Assembly (NCBI GenBank): GCA_964020975.1
Contig: OZ026628.1
Coordinates: 17,792,240-17,856,239 of the forward strand
Length of the DNA: 64,000 nt
From: Hermodice carunculata
Taxonomy: Eukaryota; Annelida; Polychaeta; Eunicida; Amphinomidae
Direction: 5' to 3'
The translations under genes were made by a program, and so were the position numbers. The notes under the pieces were generated by a model that ran no database searches, was not told where the DNA came from, and saw only the letters and a list, made by a program, of their open reading frames with translations. Below are positions 46,358 to 58,475 of the stretch, piece by piece; within the stretch, counting starts at the first letter, position 1, and every line of letters starts with the position of its first letter.

Positions 46358-48336
46358 CAATCATTCTGGAGATACCTGAGATAGAGAAAAGGCTCCTTTT
46401 TTTTTTGGCACACATACAGTGCACAGATTTAATTTTGTCTGACTTATTTGTAAACGAAAAGTTAAACCTGTTGAAATCAACTGTTTACTGCATGCTAGTC
46501 AAGATATTTTGACAACAAACGTGAAAGAATTAAAGGGAAATTTCAAAATCTTCACCTGGTGGAGCTTGCAGATATGGAGATGCCTGGGTTTTTTTTATGT
46601 ACAATAAAGCAGCCTGGCATGAAGTGAATATGTCAGATATCTGAGTGTCGTTGTAATGAGTTTTGACTGTATTTGCAATTATACGTTTGTGTGTGTGTGG
46701 AAAATACACACCCACTGCATTCCTCGGAGGACACAGTTGAGACCGTTTCAAGAGCAGACTGCCACTGGAATATACCTTCTCTTTTTTTTTTAATCATCAA
46801 CTGTTTATTTCTTAAATATCCGCCTTACAATATTTCCTCATTTCATCGGCAGACTGAAATGAGTTTGCAATAACGAAACAAACTTAATATATTTCGCATT
46901 TTTATATTTATCAATTACTTCTGAGACTTTTCCACTGGAATATACCTGAAGTCTTTTATTTCCTGTCAGAGTCTCAGAATTAGTGATACGCAATATTTTC
47001 AAAAAATAAATGGTGTGAAAGTTTGTGGTCATTTTATCTTGTTTAGAAGTATAGAATGAATGTAATGTTTTATTGAAATCCAAATCGAATAGTTTGTCTG
47101 TATTGTAAATATGTTTTTCACGTGGACAAAATTTTATTTTTTAACAGAATTTATATTTAATCAAATGATAATAAGTTTACTAGAATCCCACTAGGATCCC
47201 AGTGGAATCCTATCAAGATGCCACTGGGAAATGTGAAATAAAACAGGGCTCATTTTAAACAAGTTGAATTTCAGTGTGATTCCAGAGACTTCTGTATTTT
47301 GATATTTCAGTCTGTAATGCATCTCGCTCAGATCCCGGCAGTATTTCCAGTGGAGCTGTCGTCCCCCTGAGAGTCTTGTGAGGTGTCATCTCACTGGAGT
47401 TCCACTGCAAGCCCATTGCCTTTTAATTTTTTACCAATAGCAAGATGTGAGACAAAATGTCAGTTGACATTTCAGTGTCTCATGAGGTCATCATGAACAA
47501 CACCAAAAAGAAACCCCACAGGTGCTGCCCATTTTTGTTAACAGAAACCATGCCTGAGCATCCAAAAATGAATTACGAAGCCCATAGGTTAGATTTGCTG
47601 CCATCTCCATTGTACAGTAACAACACTTACATGTGCCTCTTCCCTGTCTGTTTTTTTGCCCCCCAAATTTTGAAAATTTATTGTTAAAAACCAGAAAAGG
47701 ACCGCACTATCATGAAGACAGTAACTATATGGCAGAGTTAAAATTCTGTATTTCATTTTAGCCATTGTCCGTGCCATTAACTTGGGAATAGGGCTTTCAA
47801 GATGTGGCAAAAGGCTAATATGACAAAGTTCCAAAATTTTGGAAAAAAGTGGTCCCTGTCTTCAGAGACCACCTTTCTTGGAAGACCACCTTTTCAACAT
47901 ACTTTTCTTAGTACATGTTCTTTTCTTGTTATTTATGCCTCCCTCCAATGAGAGACCACAATTCGGTCATCCCAGGGATGGGCTTACAAGCCAGGCTTCA
48001 CTGGATGAAACTACATGCACATGTGGATGCTAACGTTTAACAGGTTTAAGAATTGTGGTCTAGTCAGGTTGACATATTTGTCCTGCCCCATCAACTAGTT
48101 CTCACCTGACATGGTAGACCATCCACCTACATGAACATCAATGGAGTAATGTGTTTCATGGTATGCGTATCCGGATCTGTTACAGTGTCTGGAAAACAAG
48201 GTATTTGTCAATGTACAGATTCTCTCATTTGGGATGCTCCATCAGCCAATCACAACTCTGGTCTGCTGCATAATAGAGTTATCATTATTGTTGGAAGTTA
48301 TAAAACTTAATAACTAACTTGTTTTTCATCAATTTT
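46358..48336. other. Spacer without a gene; half of a TA-type MITE near 47847-47990
   Basis: 47847-47990 starts AGTGGTCCCTGTCTTCAGAG and has two GACCACC motifs, like the left arm of the MITE at 43176. GAATATACCT phrases after CCACTGG recur at 46754 and 46929. The small ORFs here have no recognisable domain. Confidence 0.5.
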
Positions 48337-50231
48337 TAGCTCTGCTGATGAAAGGTCGCAAAACTTATGCGACTGCTCATGTCTTTTCATCTGTAACCTT
48401 TTGCTCGTTTGCGCGATACCATCCACAGTTTTCAAGTTAGCCCAATATAACTGTCAGGACTTGTAGGGTGTACAGTGGTCCCCCTCTTATTAAGCCCAAA
48501 TGCACCAGAAAAGGCGCCTTATCAGAGGGGTGGCCTCTCTTGAGGGGTAAAATACAATGAAAATGTCATACTTGCTGCATGGAGAAGTGGCCTTTGTAGA
48601 GGGGGTGGCCTCTCAAGAGGGGGACCACTATGAAAATCTAGGCCCCTTTCGATATTGGTAGCGCCGCCTACATTATTATGCAATGTAGGGGTCAAAATGT
48701 GAAAATCTTATGAACACCCTAGCATCTCTAATTCTAGGCGGATCTTCACCAAATTTGGTCGGATTTTGGGGGAGGTCAAAGTCTAAGATGCTAGTGGGGC
48801 CACCTATAATTTGATAGAAATTATTAGCCAAAAAGGATTTTAAGATGTAAAATTCCATACTTGGAAAAGTAATTAGATTAGACTTGCAAAATTTATATTA
48901 TAGACCATGGGCTAAGGTAGAATGTTATGTAATATGAGTGATCTTGACCTATTTTTGTGAAGTCACCGTGCATGTAAAGTTGAAAAGGTGATTTTGCAAT
49001 GGCTGGGTGTAGCTTGGACATAAATGGCAAAGAGAATTGAGCCTCCAGATCAAACTTGCACTTGATTACATAATACATAAAACTGCCCTTGGTGACCTAC
49101 TTTTTGGGTCACTGTGACCCAGTAATTATGAAGTTTGCCACTTGTCCAATTTTATTTTCGTCAATAACTCGAAAAGTTATGACCCAATTTCAACAAACAG
49201 CCTATATATGGAAAGCTGGGTGTAGGGTGCATATTTTGAACAATAACAGTGTTTTAATTTGAGTTGAAGGTCAAGGTCAAATGGCCAGTTTGGATATAGG
49301 GATCATCTTGTGAATGCTCTGCACCCCACAATTCTTGAGATAGGCCCATATAACAATTAGGAGGTATAAAGTTCGATGTCAACATCGATGTTAGTGGTGC
49401 CACCTATAGTATTATGTAATATACAGGTCAAAATGTGAAAATCTTGTGACTGCAATACTGTCCACAGTTTTCAAGTTAGCCCAATATAACTGAGGACTTG
49501 TAGGGTGTATAAAAATCTAGGTAAGTTGTGATATTGGGGGTGCCACCTACAATATTATGCAATACAGGGGTCACAAATATGAAAATCTTTAATTTTTGGC
49601 AGATCTTAACCAAATTCAGTGGGATTGTGGAGGTCAAAGTCCAAGTTGGTAATGGTACTAGTGGTGCCACCCATAATTTGATGGAAATTATGAGCCAAAA
49701 TGTGTTTTAAGATATAAAATTCCATATTTTGAAAAGTAATAGGACTAGACTTGCCAAGTTTATAGGATATATAGACAATGTCCAAAGCTACACTTGTATG
49801 TAATATCAGTGACCTTGACATATTTTTGTGATGCCACCATACCTGTAAAGTTGAAAGGGGTGATTTTGCAATGGCAAAGTGTAGCTTGGACTTCAATTAC
49901 AATGTCAGCACAGCACCAAGCAGGCCTATGGGCCTCTTGTATAACATAATCTGGGTGTCCTTGATCTTTTGTCCCAAGGTCACTGAGGACAAAAACTTAA
50001 GGACTCACTCACTGTTGTCTTGGCACATGCAACAATATTCATTACAGGAATTGCACAAATAAGCTATGATTACATGTGGAATGAAGTGCCATCTGGTGGA
50101 CAACTTTTACATAAAATTAATATTAGCTTTATATGTTCAGAAGCCACTTGAGGACTTTCAATTTTAAAATGAACAGGTGCAATATAGCCACACTGCCAGC
50201 AGAGCATTAGGCCCATGGGCCTCTTGTTTCA
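48337..50231 (+). mobile_element. F3 Helentron-like element 1
   Basis: Starts TTTAGCTCTGCTGATGAAAG with a GGTCGCAAAACTTATGCGAC hairpin. The core is repeated (AATTTGATGGAAATTA / AAGATATAAAATTCCATA near 48810 and 49675). It ends CAGCAGAGC (inverted copy of GCTCTGCTG), GGCCCATGGGCC and TCTTGTTT. The GGGCCTCTTGT ending is of a type I recall from bivalve repeats. An internal GGCCTATGGGCCTCTTGT at about 49921 suggests an older nested end. Non-coding. Confidence 0.8.
48471..48630. mobile_element. TA-flanked MITE (156 bp) inside F3
   Basis: TA at 48471-48472 and 48629-48630. Arms are CAGTGGTCCCCCTCTTAT and CTCAAGAGGGGGACCAC. The F3 consensus without it reads GGGTGTATAAAAATCTAG (49503 onward). Confidence 0.8.
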
Positions 50232-50434
50232 ATTAATAGGAATTTGTAGGACAATAAAGATAATACAGGCCCATGAACAAAGACTGTAAAATGTAAGAAA
50301 ATCAGTTTCAGTGTGACAAAATTGTAGGTGTATCAACTTTTCAAGAAATAGATTGTCAGCCTTGATGGAATTTCAAATATTTAACCCAGCATTATTAATG
50401 GGTACGTGGGCGATTCATGTGATACACTGTCATG
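50232..50434. other. Short spacer between F3 and F4
   Basis: Nothing recognisable. Confidence 0.4.
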
Positions 50435-52126
50435 ATGTCTCCCCATGCAACGGGGGGGGGGGGGGGGACATACTGTTTCTTCTTCTTCTTCTTCTTCTTC
50501 TTCTTCTTCTTCTTCTTCTTCTTCTTCTTCTTCTTCTTCTTCTTCTCCTCCTCCTCCTCCTCCTCCTCCTCCTCCTCCTCCTCCTCCTCCTCCTCCTCCT
50601 CCTCCTCCTCCTCCTCCTCCTCCTTCTTCTTCTTCAACACATTGTTGTGTGCGTTGCGGACACGATAACTCAAGAAAGATTTGACTTGGGAAATTGAAAT
50701 TTTTTGTGAAGATGTTCCAATATAAAACCTTGCTTGGGATTGCAGATGCGCTACCCTGCTTTATCTTTCAAGGTCACATGGGCATGTCATCTAAAATTGA
50801 CGCGTATGCAATAACTCCAGAAGAATTTGACATAAGAGGTTGAAATTTTGCATGATTATGTACCAAATTATGAACTAGTTTGGGATTGTAGATTGGTGAC
50901 CTTGACTTATTTTCAAGGTCACATGGCTTCTTTTAAAAATCATTGATGATGCACTGGAGAAAGATTTGACTTAAAGAGGTTGAAATTTTGTGTTGTTATG
51001 TTTCTATGTAAGATTTTTGTAAGACTTTGCTTGTAATTGCAGATGTATGACCTTGACGTATTTTTCAAGGTCACGTGGGCATGTCATGTAAAATTGACGA
51101 TGATGCAATAACTCCACAAGGATTTGACTTAAGAGGTTGAAATTTTGCATGATCAGAAACCATAAATGAACTAGGTTAGGATTGCAGATGGGTGACCTTG
51201 ACCTATTTTTCAAGGTCACATGGGCATGTCATGTTAAATTGATGCAGACGCAATAACTCCACAAAGATTTGACTTAGGAGGTTGAAATTTTGCATGAGTA
51301 TGTACCATAATATGAACTAGGTTGGGATTGCAGTTGGGTGACCTTGACCCATTTTCAAGGTCACGTGGCCACTTTTTAAAAATCATAGAAGATGCACTTG
51401 TGAAAGATTTGACTTAAAGAAGTTGACATTTTGTGTGATTATGTTTCTATGTAAGATTTTTGTAAGACCTTGCTTGTAACTGCAGATGTATGACCTTGAC
51501 CTATTTTTCAAGGTCACGTCATTTTGTCTAAAATCAATGTGGACATGATAACTCAAGGAAGATTTGACTTGGGAAGTTGAAATTTTATGTGAAGATGTTC
51601 CTTTATATGATCTTGCTTGGGATGGCAGGTGGGTGACCTTGACATATTTTTCAAGGTCACGTGGGCACGTCATCTAAAATTGACATGCATGCAACAACTA
51701 TGCACGGATTTGACTTAGGTGGGAATTTTGCACGTTTATGTGCCATAATACCAACTAGGTTGGGATTGTAGATAGGTGACTTTGATGTATTTTCAAGGTC
51801 ACAAAGCCACTTTTTAAAAATCATTGCACATGCACTCGAGAAAGATTTGTCTTAAAGAAGTTGACATTTTGTGTGATTATGTTTATATGTAAGACTTTTG
51901 TAAGACCTTGCTTGTAACTGCAAATGTATGACCTTGACCTATTTTTCAATGTCACGTGGGCATTTCATCAAAAATCAACGTTTTGAAATGTCAATAAAGA
52001 GTGTACCTTTACCTTTATCTTTAGCTTATTGGAATCTGTATGCCTATTTATAAAAATAAAGGTGACAATAGTAAGGGCGCACAGGGAGACATTTGATTTT
52101 CTGTTGGAAAATCAGCCTGTTCTAGT
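50435..52126 (+). mobile_element. F4 Helentron-like element 1
   Basis: Starts ATGTCTCCCC...GGGGGACATACTG (hairpin with a 16-G run). A composite microsatellite follows: (TTC)n then (TCC)n at 50475-50635. Nine core units have CAAGGTCA at 50769, 50914, 51066, 51211, 51356, 51509, 51652 and 51794, and a diverged one at 51947. It ends GGGAGACATTTGATTTTC, the stem TGATTTTC...GAAAATCA, then TGTTCTAGTT. The poly-Ser/Leu/Glu ORFs here are microsatellite artefacts. Confidence 0.85.
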
Positions 52127-52255
52127 TTACTTATGAATCCTTCTACAATGAGGGGTCACTTTATCAGACCCAACCCCTCAATGCTGACCAAAGGTCACAG
52201 ATCTTATGCGACCGCTCATGTCTGTCCGTTCGTACATATGTTTACTTTTGCGCAT

Positions 52256-54520
52256 TAATAATATTTTATTAATAATAATAATACTTTATTAAACCCCCAG
52301 TAATGGGGAAAATGGTTACATAAATAAGTATACATAAAAATCATACGTACATATATACACAAAATCATAGGTACATACACAGAATCATAATGGAACAATC
52401 GTAAAATCAAGATAGTAAATTATAGTGAGAACTAAGACATACATAACTTCAAAAGGAAGCCACAATACAGCTCACAAAGAGGTAAAATTATAAAACACAA
52501 ACGGAAAGCTCAAGAAAATCAGGTTGACACATATACAGAAGATAAAATATATCCAGGCAGTTATGAGCTAAAAATGAGATTCTGTAGATAAAGTAAAAAT
52601 CAATACACCTTGGTTAAAAGCTTGGCCATGTGGTGCATGGTACCATGAGGTTTATTGTAATCCTCGCGCAGCAGAACATACCGCAGACAATCAACCAGTC
52701 CACAATCGACCAGTTGACTCTCAGCCGCCTGTCCCTCTGCACGAGGGTTGCCGGTAACAGCACCAGAGGCAACCAAACCAGTGGGTGAGAGCCCCATTCT
52801 TATTATGCGGTCAACAAGTGTGCCTTTCACCGTGGAACCTGTGACAATTTGCTTCGCGACAAGAAAGACATTTAAGTCACGAACTGGCGACTTTGCTTTT
52901 AAAATTCTGTGGAGTAGGGATTGGGTATCCCGTTCTATAATTTCGCTTACTTTAGGTATATCCAAAGCTGCTAGGATCGGGGTTGAGTGTGAAAATTTAC
53001 TGAGACCCAGTAAAGATTTAGTTATTGAACTTTGTGCAGTCTCGATACAGCGTTTGAGACGTGAATTACAATCAATACAGTCCAAGCCATAGGTGAGGGA
53101 CGGCACCCCTACGGTATTCCAAAATGTAAGTTTTGACATCAGAGGCTAATCCTGGGTAACATACCCCAGTGGCAGAATATCGGAATATTGCGCCTCGAGC
53201 TTTAGAAATTCTGTTTGAGACATGGGAATCAGACTTCATGTCACTTTGAAAACATACACCAAGTAAATTAAGTTGTTTTACATTTTCAAAACTTTGTCAT
53301 TAAGATACCACACTGGTTCTTCCGCAAAGGTAGATTTACCTACAATCATACACACGGATTTCTTGATGTTGAAGGAGAAGCGCCATCTGTCAGAGTAATT
53401 GTAACAAACATCAATTAAATGTTGAAGCTGAGGAACTGTAGAGGCAAAGAGCGTGACGTCGTCAGCATAGGCAAAACAGTTATGTAGCTTAGTACCAATT
53501 TTTTACCCCCACTCAGATCCTCTTAACTGTAATAGCAGATCGTCGAGGAAGATATTAAATAATTTTGGTGAAAGGATGCTGCCCTGACGGGTCCCTCTTT
53601 TAATAGGAAAAAACTCACTTACTTCTCCATGCCATTTTACAGAAGCTTTCAAACCTCGATACCATGATACAATGTACAACCATTTGTTTAAAGGGATACG
53701 TGGCCATAATTTATACAAAAGTCCATCGTGCCAAATACTATCAAAACATTTGGATGCATCAAGGCTGCATGTAAATACTGGAGAACCTGAGCTATTGAAG
53801 TACGAAATAACATCATATAAGTATGAGCAAGCAAATGATGTACTTCTGCCCTGTCTGTATCCAAATTGTACTTCACTGACATCGTCATCTGGAAATAGGG
53901 AAAGCTCAATAAATTTGGAATGAATAGAGCTCAGAGTAATGGGCCTATAGTTATTTGAATCATTGGGATCAAGGAAGGGTTTCTTAAGAGCAGGTACTAT
54001 TACTCCCAACTGAAGCACCTCAGGTACAATTCTATGATTTAACATAAAGGTATAAAGCGAAGCTAGGTGGGTTCGAAGTATCAGTGAATTGCCATGACGA
54101 AGATGTTCTATTGTGATACCGTCACATCCAGGAGCGCAATTGCCTTTCAGCTTATGAAACATATCATCAACCATACTTTCTGTAATGTTAAAATCACCAT
54201 ATGTATTCTTATGCTTATTCCATTTATCATCAACAAAATCGTGGATAAGTTTCTGTTCAGCATCTAGATATGCGGTAGCATCTGTATTCATTTGATTAGC
54301 ATAAAAATTACCAAATTGTTGAACATGGATAGTTGACGTTTTTCGCTTCTGACCGTGTTTATTGAGCTTATTCCACATAAAAGGTAAGTGAAGTTCTTTA
54401 AACAAGCTGTTTAACTTACTAAATCCACCATCAACGTAGTTTTGTATGCAGCGTCTAGATTCGCGTCTAAACAGTTTTTTTAACATTTTTATAACAGTCA
54501 TGAACTGCACCTGACTGCAT
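52256..54520 (-). mobile_element. LINE with near-complete reverse transcriptase (CR1/L2/Jockey superfamily)
   Basis: On the minus strand: a long ORF (54510-53503) with KGNCAPGCDGITIEHLRHG, NYRPITLSSIHSKFIE, VQFGYRQGRSTSFACSY, CSLDASKCFDSIWHD (catalytic Asp box) and GTRQGSILSPKLFNIFLDDL. After one in-frame stop near 53505 comes NCFAYADDVTLFAS (YADD box), then NIKKSVCMIVGKSTF. Frameshifts near 53285 and 53125 follow. The last ORF (53139-52600) holds the C-terminal part (VGVPSLTYGLDCIDC). The 3' UTR ends in an ATTAATAAT-type tail at 52256-52290. The endonuclease and ORF1 are missing (5'-truncated). GCATTA flanks both sides (about 52251 and 54516), a possible short target duplication. Confidence 0.9.
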
Positions 54521-55114
54521 TAGTGCGATACCATCCACAGCTTTTAAGTTAGCCCAATATAACTTTCAGGACTAATAGGGGGTATAAAAATCTAAGCCCC
54601 TTTTGATATTTGTGGCGACACCTACCTTATGTTATATTCAGGTCAGACTATGAAAATCTTGTGAACACTCTATCATTGTTAATTTTTGGCAGATCTTCAT
54701 TAAATTCTGTGGAAATGTGGGGAAGGTCAAAGTCTAAGCTACAAGTGATTCTAGTGGCGCCACCTATAATTTGATGGAAATTCTGAGCCAAAATGTGTTG
54801 TAATATGTAAAATTCATATTTGGAAAAGTAATTGGATTAGGCTTGCCAAATTTGTAGGATTTATATAGACCATGGCCAAAGGTAGAATGTTATGTAATAT
54901 CAGTGATTTTGACATATGTTTGTGAGGTCACAATACCTGTAAAGTTGAAAAGGTGATTTTGTAATGGCTGGGTATAGCTTGGACATCAATGGCAAAGAGA
55001 ATTGAGCCTCCAAATCAAAATTGCACTTGATTAAACAATACATAAAACTACTTGGTGACCTACTTTTTGGGTCACTGTGACCCAGTAATTATGAAGTTTG
55101 GCCATTATCCAATT

Positions 55115-55171
55115 ATGTCTCCCGGTGGAAGCCGGGGGACATATTGGTTTAGTGCCCGTTTCTTCCGCTTC

Positions 55172-55224
<53 letters not shown>

Positions 55225-57034
55225 CAGGTTCTTCAACACTTGGTTTCCGTGCGATAAGTCTTGAAGGACTTGACAGCATTTGATGAAACTTGGTAGGATT
55301 ATGTATCTAGGCAAGACCTAGGTTGGGATTGTATTTGGGTGACCGTGACCTAATTTTCAAGGTCACAGGGTCACTTATGTGAAATTGGTTTCCGTTCGAT
55401 AAGTCATGAAGAACTTTATAGAATTTGATGAAACTTGGTAGAATTATGTATCTAGGCAAGACCTAGTTTGGGATTGTATTAGGGTGACCCTGACCTAATT
55501 TTCAAGGTCACAGGGTCTCTTTTTGGAAATTGGTTTCCGTTCAATAAGTCATGAAGAACTTGATGGAATTTGATGAAACTTGGTAGGATTATGTATCTAG
55601 GTAAGACCTAGGTTGGGATTGTATTTGGATGACCTTGACCTAATTTTCAAGGTCACAGGGTCACTTATGTGAAATTGGTTTCCGTGCGATAAGTCTTGAA
55701 AAACTTGATGGAATTTGATGAGACTTGGTATGATTATGTATCTAGGCAAGACCTAGGTTGTGATTGTATTTGGATAACCTTGAGCGAATTCTGAAGGTCA
55801 CAGGATCACTTATGTGAAATTGGTTTCCGTGCAATAAGTCATGAAGAACTTGATGGAATTTAATGAAACTTGGTAGAATTATTAATCTAGGCAAGACCAA
55901 GGTTGGAAGTGTATTTGGATGACCTTGAGCGAATTCTCAAGGTCACAGGGTCTCTTTTTGGAAATTGGTTTCTGTTCGATAAGTCATGAAGAACTTGATG
56001 GAATTTGATGAAACTTGGTAGGATTATGTATCTAAGCAAGACCTAGGTTGGGATTGTATTTGGATGACCTTGAGCTAATTTTCAAGGTCACAGGGTCACT
56101 TATGTGAAATTGGTTTCTGTTCGATAAGTCTTGAAAAACTTGATGGAATTTGATGAGACTTAGTAGGATTATGTATCTAGGCAAGACCTAGTTTGGGATT
56201 GTATTTGGGTGACCCTGACCTAATTTTCAAGGTCACAGGGTCTCTTTTTGGAAATTGGTTTCTGTGCGATAAGTCATGAAGAACTTGATGGAATTTGATG
56301 AAACTTGGTAGGATTATGTATCATGGCAAGACCTAGGTTGGGATTGTATTTGGATGACCTGGAGCGAATTCTGAAGGTCACAGGGTCACTTATGTGAAAT
56401 TGGTTTCCGTGCGATAAGTCTTGAAGAACTTGATGGAATTTGATGAGACTTAGTAGGATCATGTATCTAGGCAAGACCTAGGTTGGGATTGTATTCGGGT
56501 GACCTTGACCTAATTTTCAAGGTCACAGGGTCACTTATGTGAAATTGGTTTCCGTGCGATAAGTCTTGAAGAACTTGATGGAATGTGATGAAACTTGGTA
56601 GGATTATGTATCTAGGCAAGACCTAGGTTGGGATTGTATTTTGGTGACCTTGACCTAATTTTCACGGTCACAGAGTCACTTATGGGAAATTGGTTTCCAT
56701 GCGATAAGTCATGAAGAACTTGATGGAATTTGATGAAACTTGGTAGAATTATGTATCTAGGCAAGACCTAGGTGGGGATTGTATTTGGGTGACTTTGACC
56801 TAATTTTCAAGGTCACAGGGTCACTTTTCTGGAATTGGTTTCCATGCGATAAGTCTTAAAGAACTTGATGAAAATTGCTAGAGTAATGTATCTAGGTGAG
56901 AGCTAAAATAGGATTGTAATTTTTTTTTAGCAAACTTGGTCATTTGTAATTTCTATCACCTGTAGCTTATTCAGAGACGAAAGTGTTCCACCGGGAGACA
57001 TTTGATTTTCTGTTGGAAAATCAGTCTTTTCTAG
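55115..57034 (+). mobile_element. F4 Helentron-like element 2, exact 145-bp tandem core
   Basis: Starts ATGTCTCCCGG...CCGGGGGACAT, then (TTG)n at 55172-55224. Tandem units start TGGTTTCCGT at 55241, 55386, 55531, 55676, 55821, 55966, 56111, 56256, 56401, 56546, 56691 and 56836, exactly 145 bp apart each time. It ends GGGAGACATTTGATTTTC with the stem and TCTTTTCTAG. Inserted in F3 at CCAATT / TTTT. Confidence 0.9.
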
Positions 57035-58148
57035 TTTTTTTTTCTTTTCGTCAGTAGCTCAAAAAGTTATTATCCGATTTGAACAAATAGACTATATATG
57101 GAAAGCTGGATGTGTGGGCACATAGTTTGAACATTAATTTTTTTTTATCTGAATTGTAGATCAAGGTCAAATGGCCAGTTTGAATATAGGGATCATCTTG
57201 TGAATGGTCTGCACCCTACAATTTTTTAGATAGGCCCATATAAGTTTCAGGAGTTATAAAATGTATAAAAGTCTTTGCCGACATCTATGTTGGTGGTGCC
57301 ACATATAGCATTATGTAAAATACGGGTCAAAAGGTGAAAATCTTGTGACTGCAATATTGTGCACAGTTTTTAAGTTAGCCCAATATAACATTAAGAACTA
57401 ATAGGGTGTATAAAAATCTACGTGCCTTTCAATATTGGTGGCACCACCTATTTATTGTGAAATATAAGGGTCAAAATATGAAAATCTTGTGAACACTCTT
57501 GCATCTTTAAATTTTGGCAGGTCTTCATCAATTCGGTAGGATTGTGGGGGAGGTCAAAGTCTAAGTTGGTAATGATACTGGTGGCGCCACCTATAATTTG
57601 ATGGAAATCTTGAGCCAAAATGTGTTTTAAGATATAAAATTCCATATTTTGAAAAGTAATTGCATTTGACTTGCCAAATTTTGTAGGATATATGAAGACA
57701 ATGTTCAAAACTAGAAATTGTATGTATCAGTGGCCTTGACCTAGTTTTGTGAGGTCACCATGCCTTCAAAGTTGAAAGAGGTGATTTTGTAATAGCAGGG
57801 TGTAGCTTGGACATCAATGGCAGTGTCAGCACAACACCAGGCCAGTGTGCCTCTTGTATTACATCATCTGGGTGACCTTGATGTTCTGTCCCAAGGTCAT
57901 TGAGGACATAAAGTTAAGGACTCACTTCATTGTTGTTTGGCTCATGCAAAAATATCTATTACGGGAATTATACAAATGAGTTATGAATACGTGGGGAGTG
58001 AAGTGCCATCTGGTGGAGAGTTTGTACACTAAATTTATATAAGCTTTATATGTTCAGAAGCCACTTGAGGACTCGCAACTTTGAAATGAACAGGTGCAAT
58101 ATAGCCAAGGTGCCAGCAGAGCATTGGGCCCATGGGCCTCTTGTTAAT

Positions 58149-58475
58149 GTATACTGATATTTTAAAAATAAATTTAATGAAATTGGTGAACTTTTTTACA
58201 TTTGAGCAAAGAGCCATCAACTGTCTTAAATAGAACACGTAATGCTCACCCATTTGAGGGGTCAGTGGGTATCAATTTCACATTATGCTACTGAGGCTGG
58301 GATATCCTGGAAGTATATGTACTTGCATCATGGAAGGGTGTGCTGTGAGTCATTAAGACTGGTCATTGTAATGGTATTTCTTCACATACAATAATAACAA
58401 ATTCAGTTTGTATATGAACCTTGCAGTAATTATACATATTGAAGACTGCAGCTGTTGACAAAATGAAGGTCAATC
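58149..58475. other. Spacer
   Basis: No recognised feature before the ORF at 58476. Confidence 0.4.

Larger units (their letters stand above)
52174..58148 (+). mobile_element. F3 Helentron-like element 2, twice interrupted
   Basis: Start near GCTGACCAAAGGTCACAGAT with CTTATGCGACCGCTCATGTC. It continues after a LINE at GCGATACCATCCACAG (54532; compare 48417) and after an F4 element at TTTCGTCAGTAGCTC (57048; compare 49155). It ends CAGCAGAGCATTGGGCCCAT then GGGCCTCTTGTTAA near 58145. An inner remnant of a 3' end (GTGCCTCTTGTATTAC) lies at 57847. Confidence 0.8.

Noticed and set aside
50432-50697. ORFs of poly-Leu, poly-Ser/Pro, poly-Phe/Ser and poly-Glu/Lys
   Set aside because: They are translations of the TTC/TCC microsatellite in different frames.
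53503-54510. Host reverse transcriptase or telomerase-like gene
   Set aside because: The RT motifs, the 3' tail and the insertion inside an F3 repeat show an ordinary LINE.
55031-55314. poly-Gln / poly-Asn / poly-Cys ORFs
   Set aside because: Translations of the TTG microsatellite in F4 element 2, not a polyglutamine gene.
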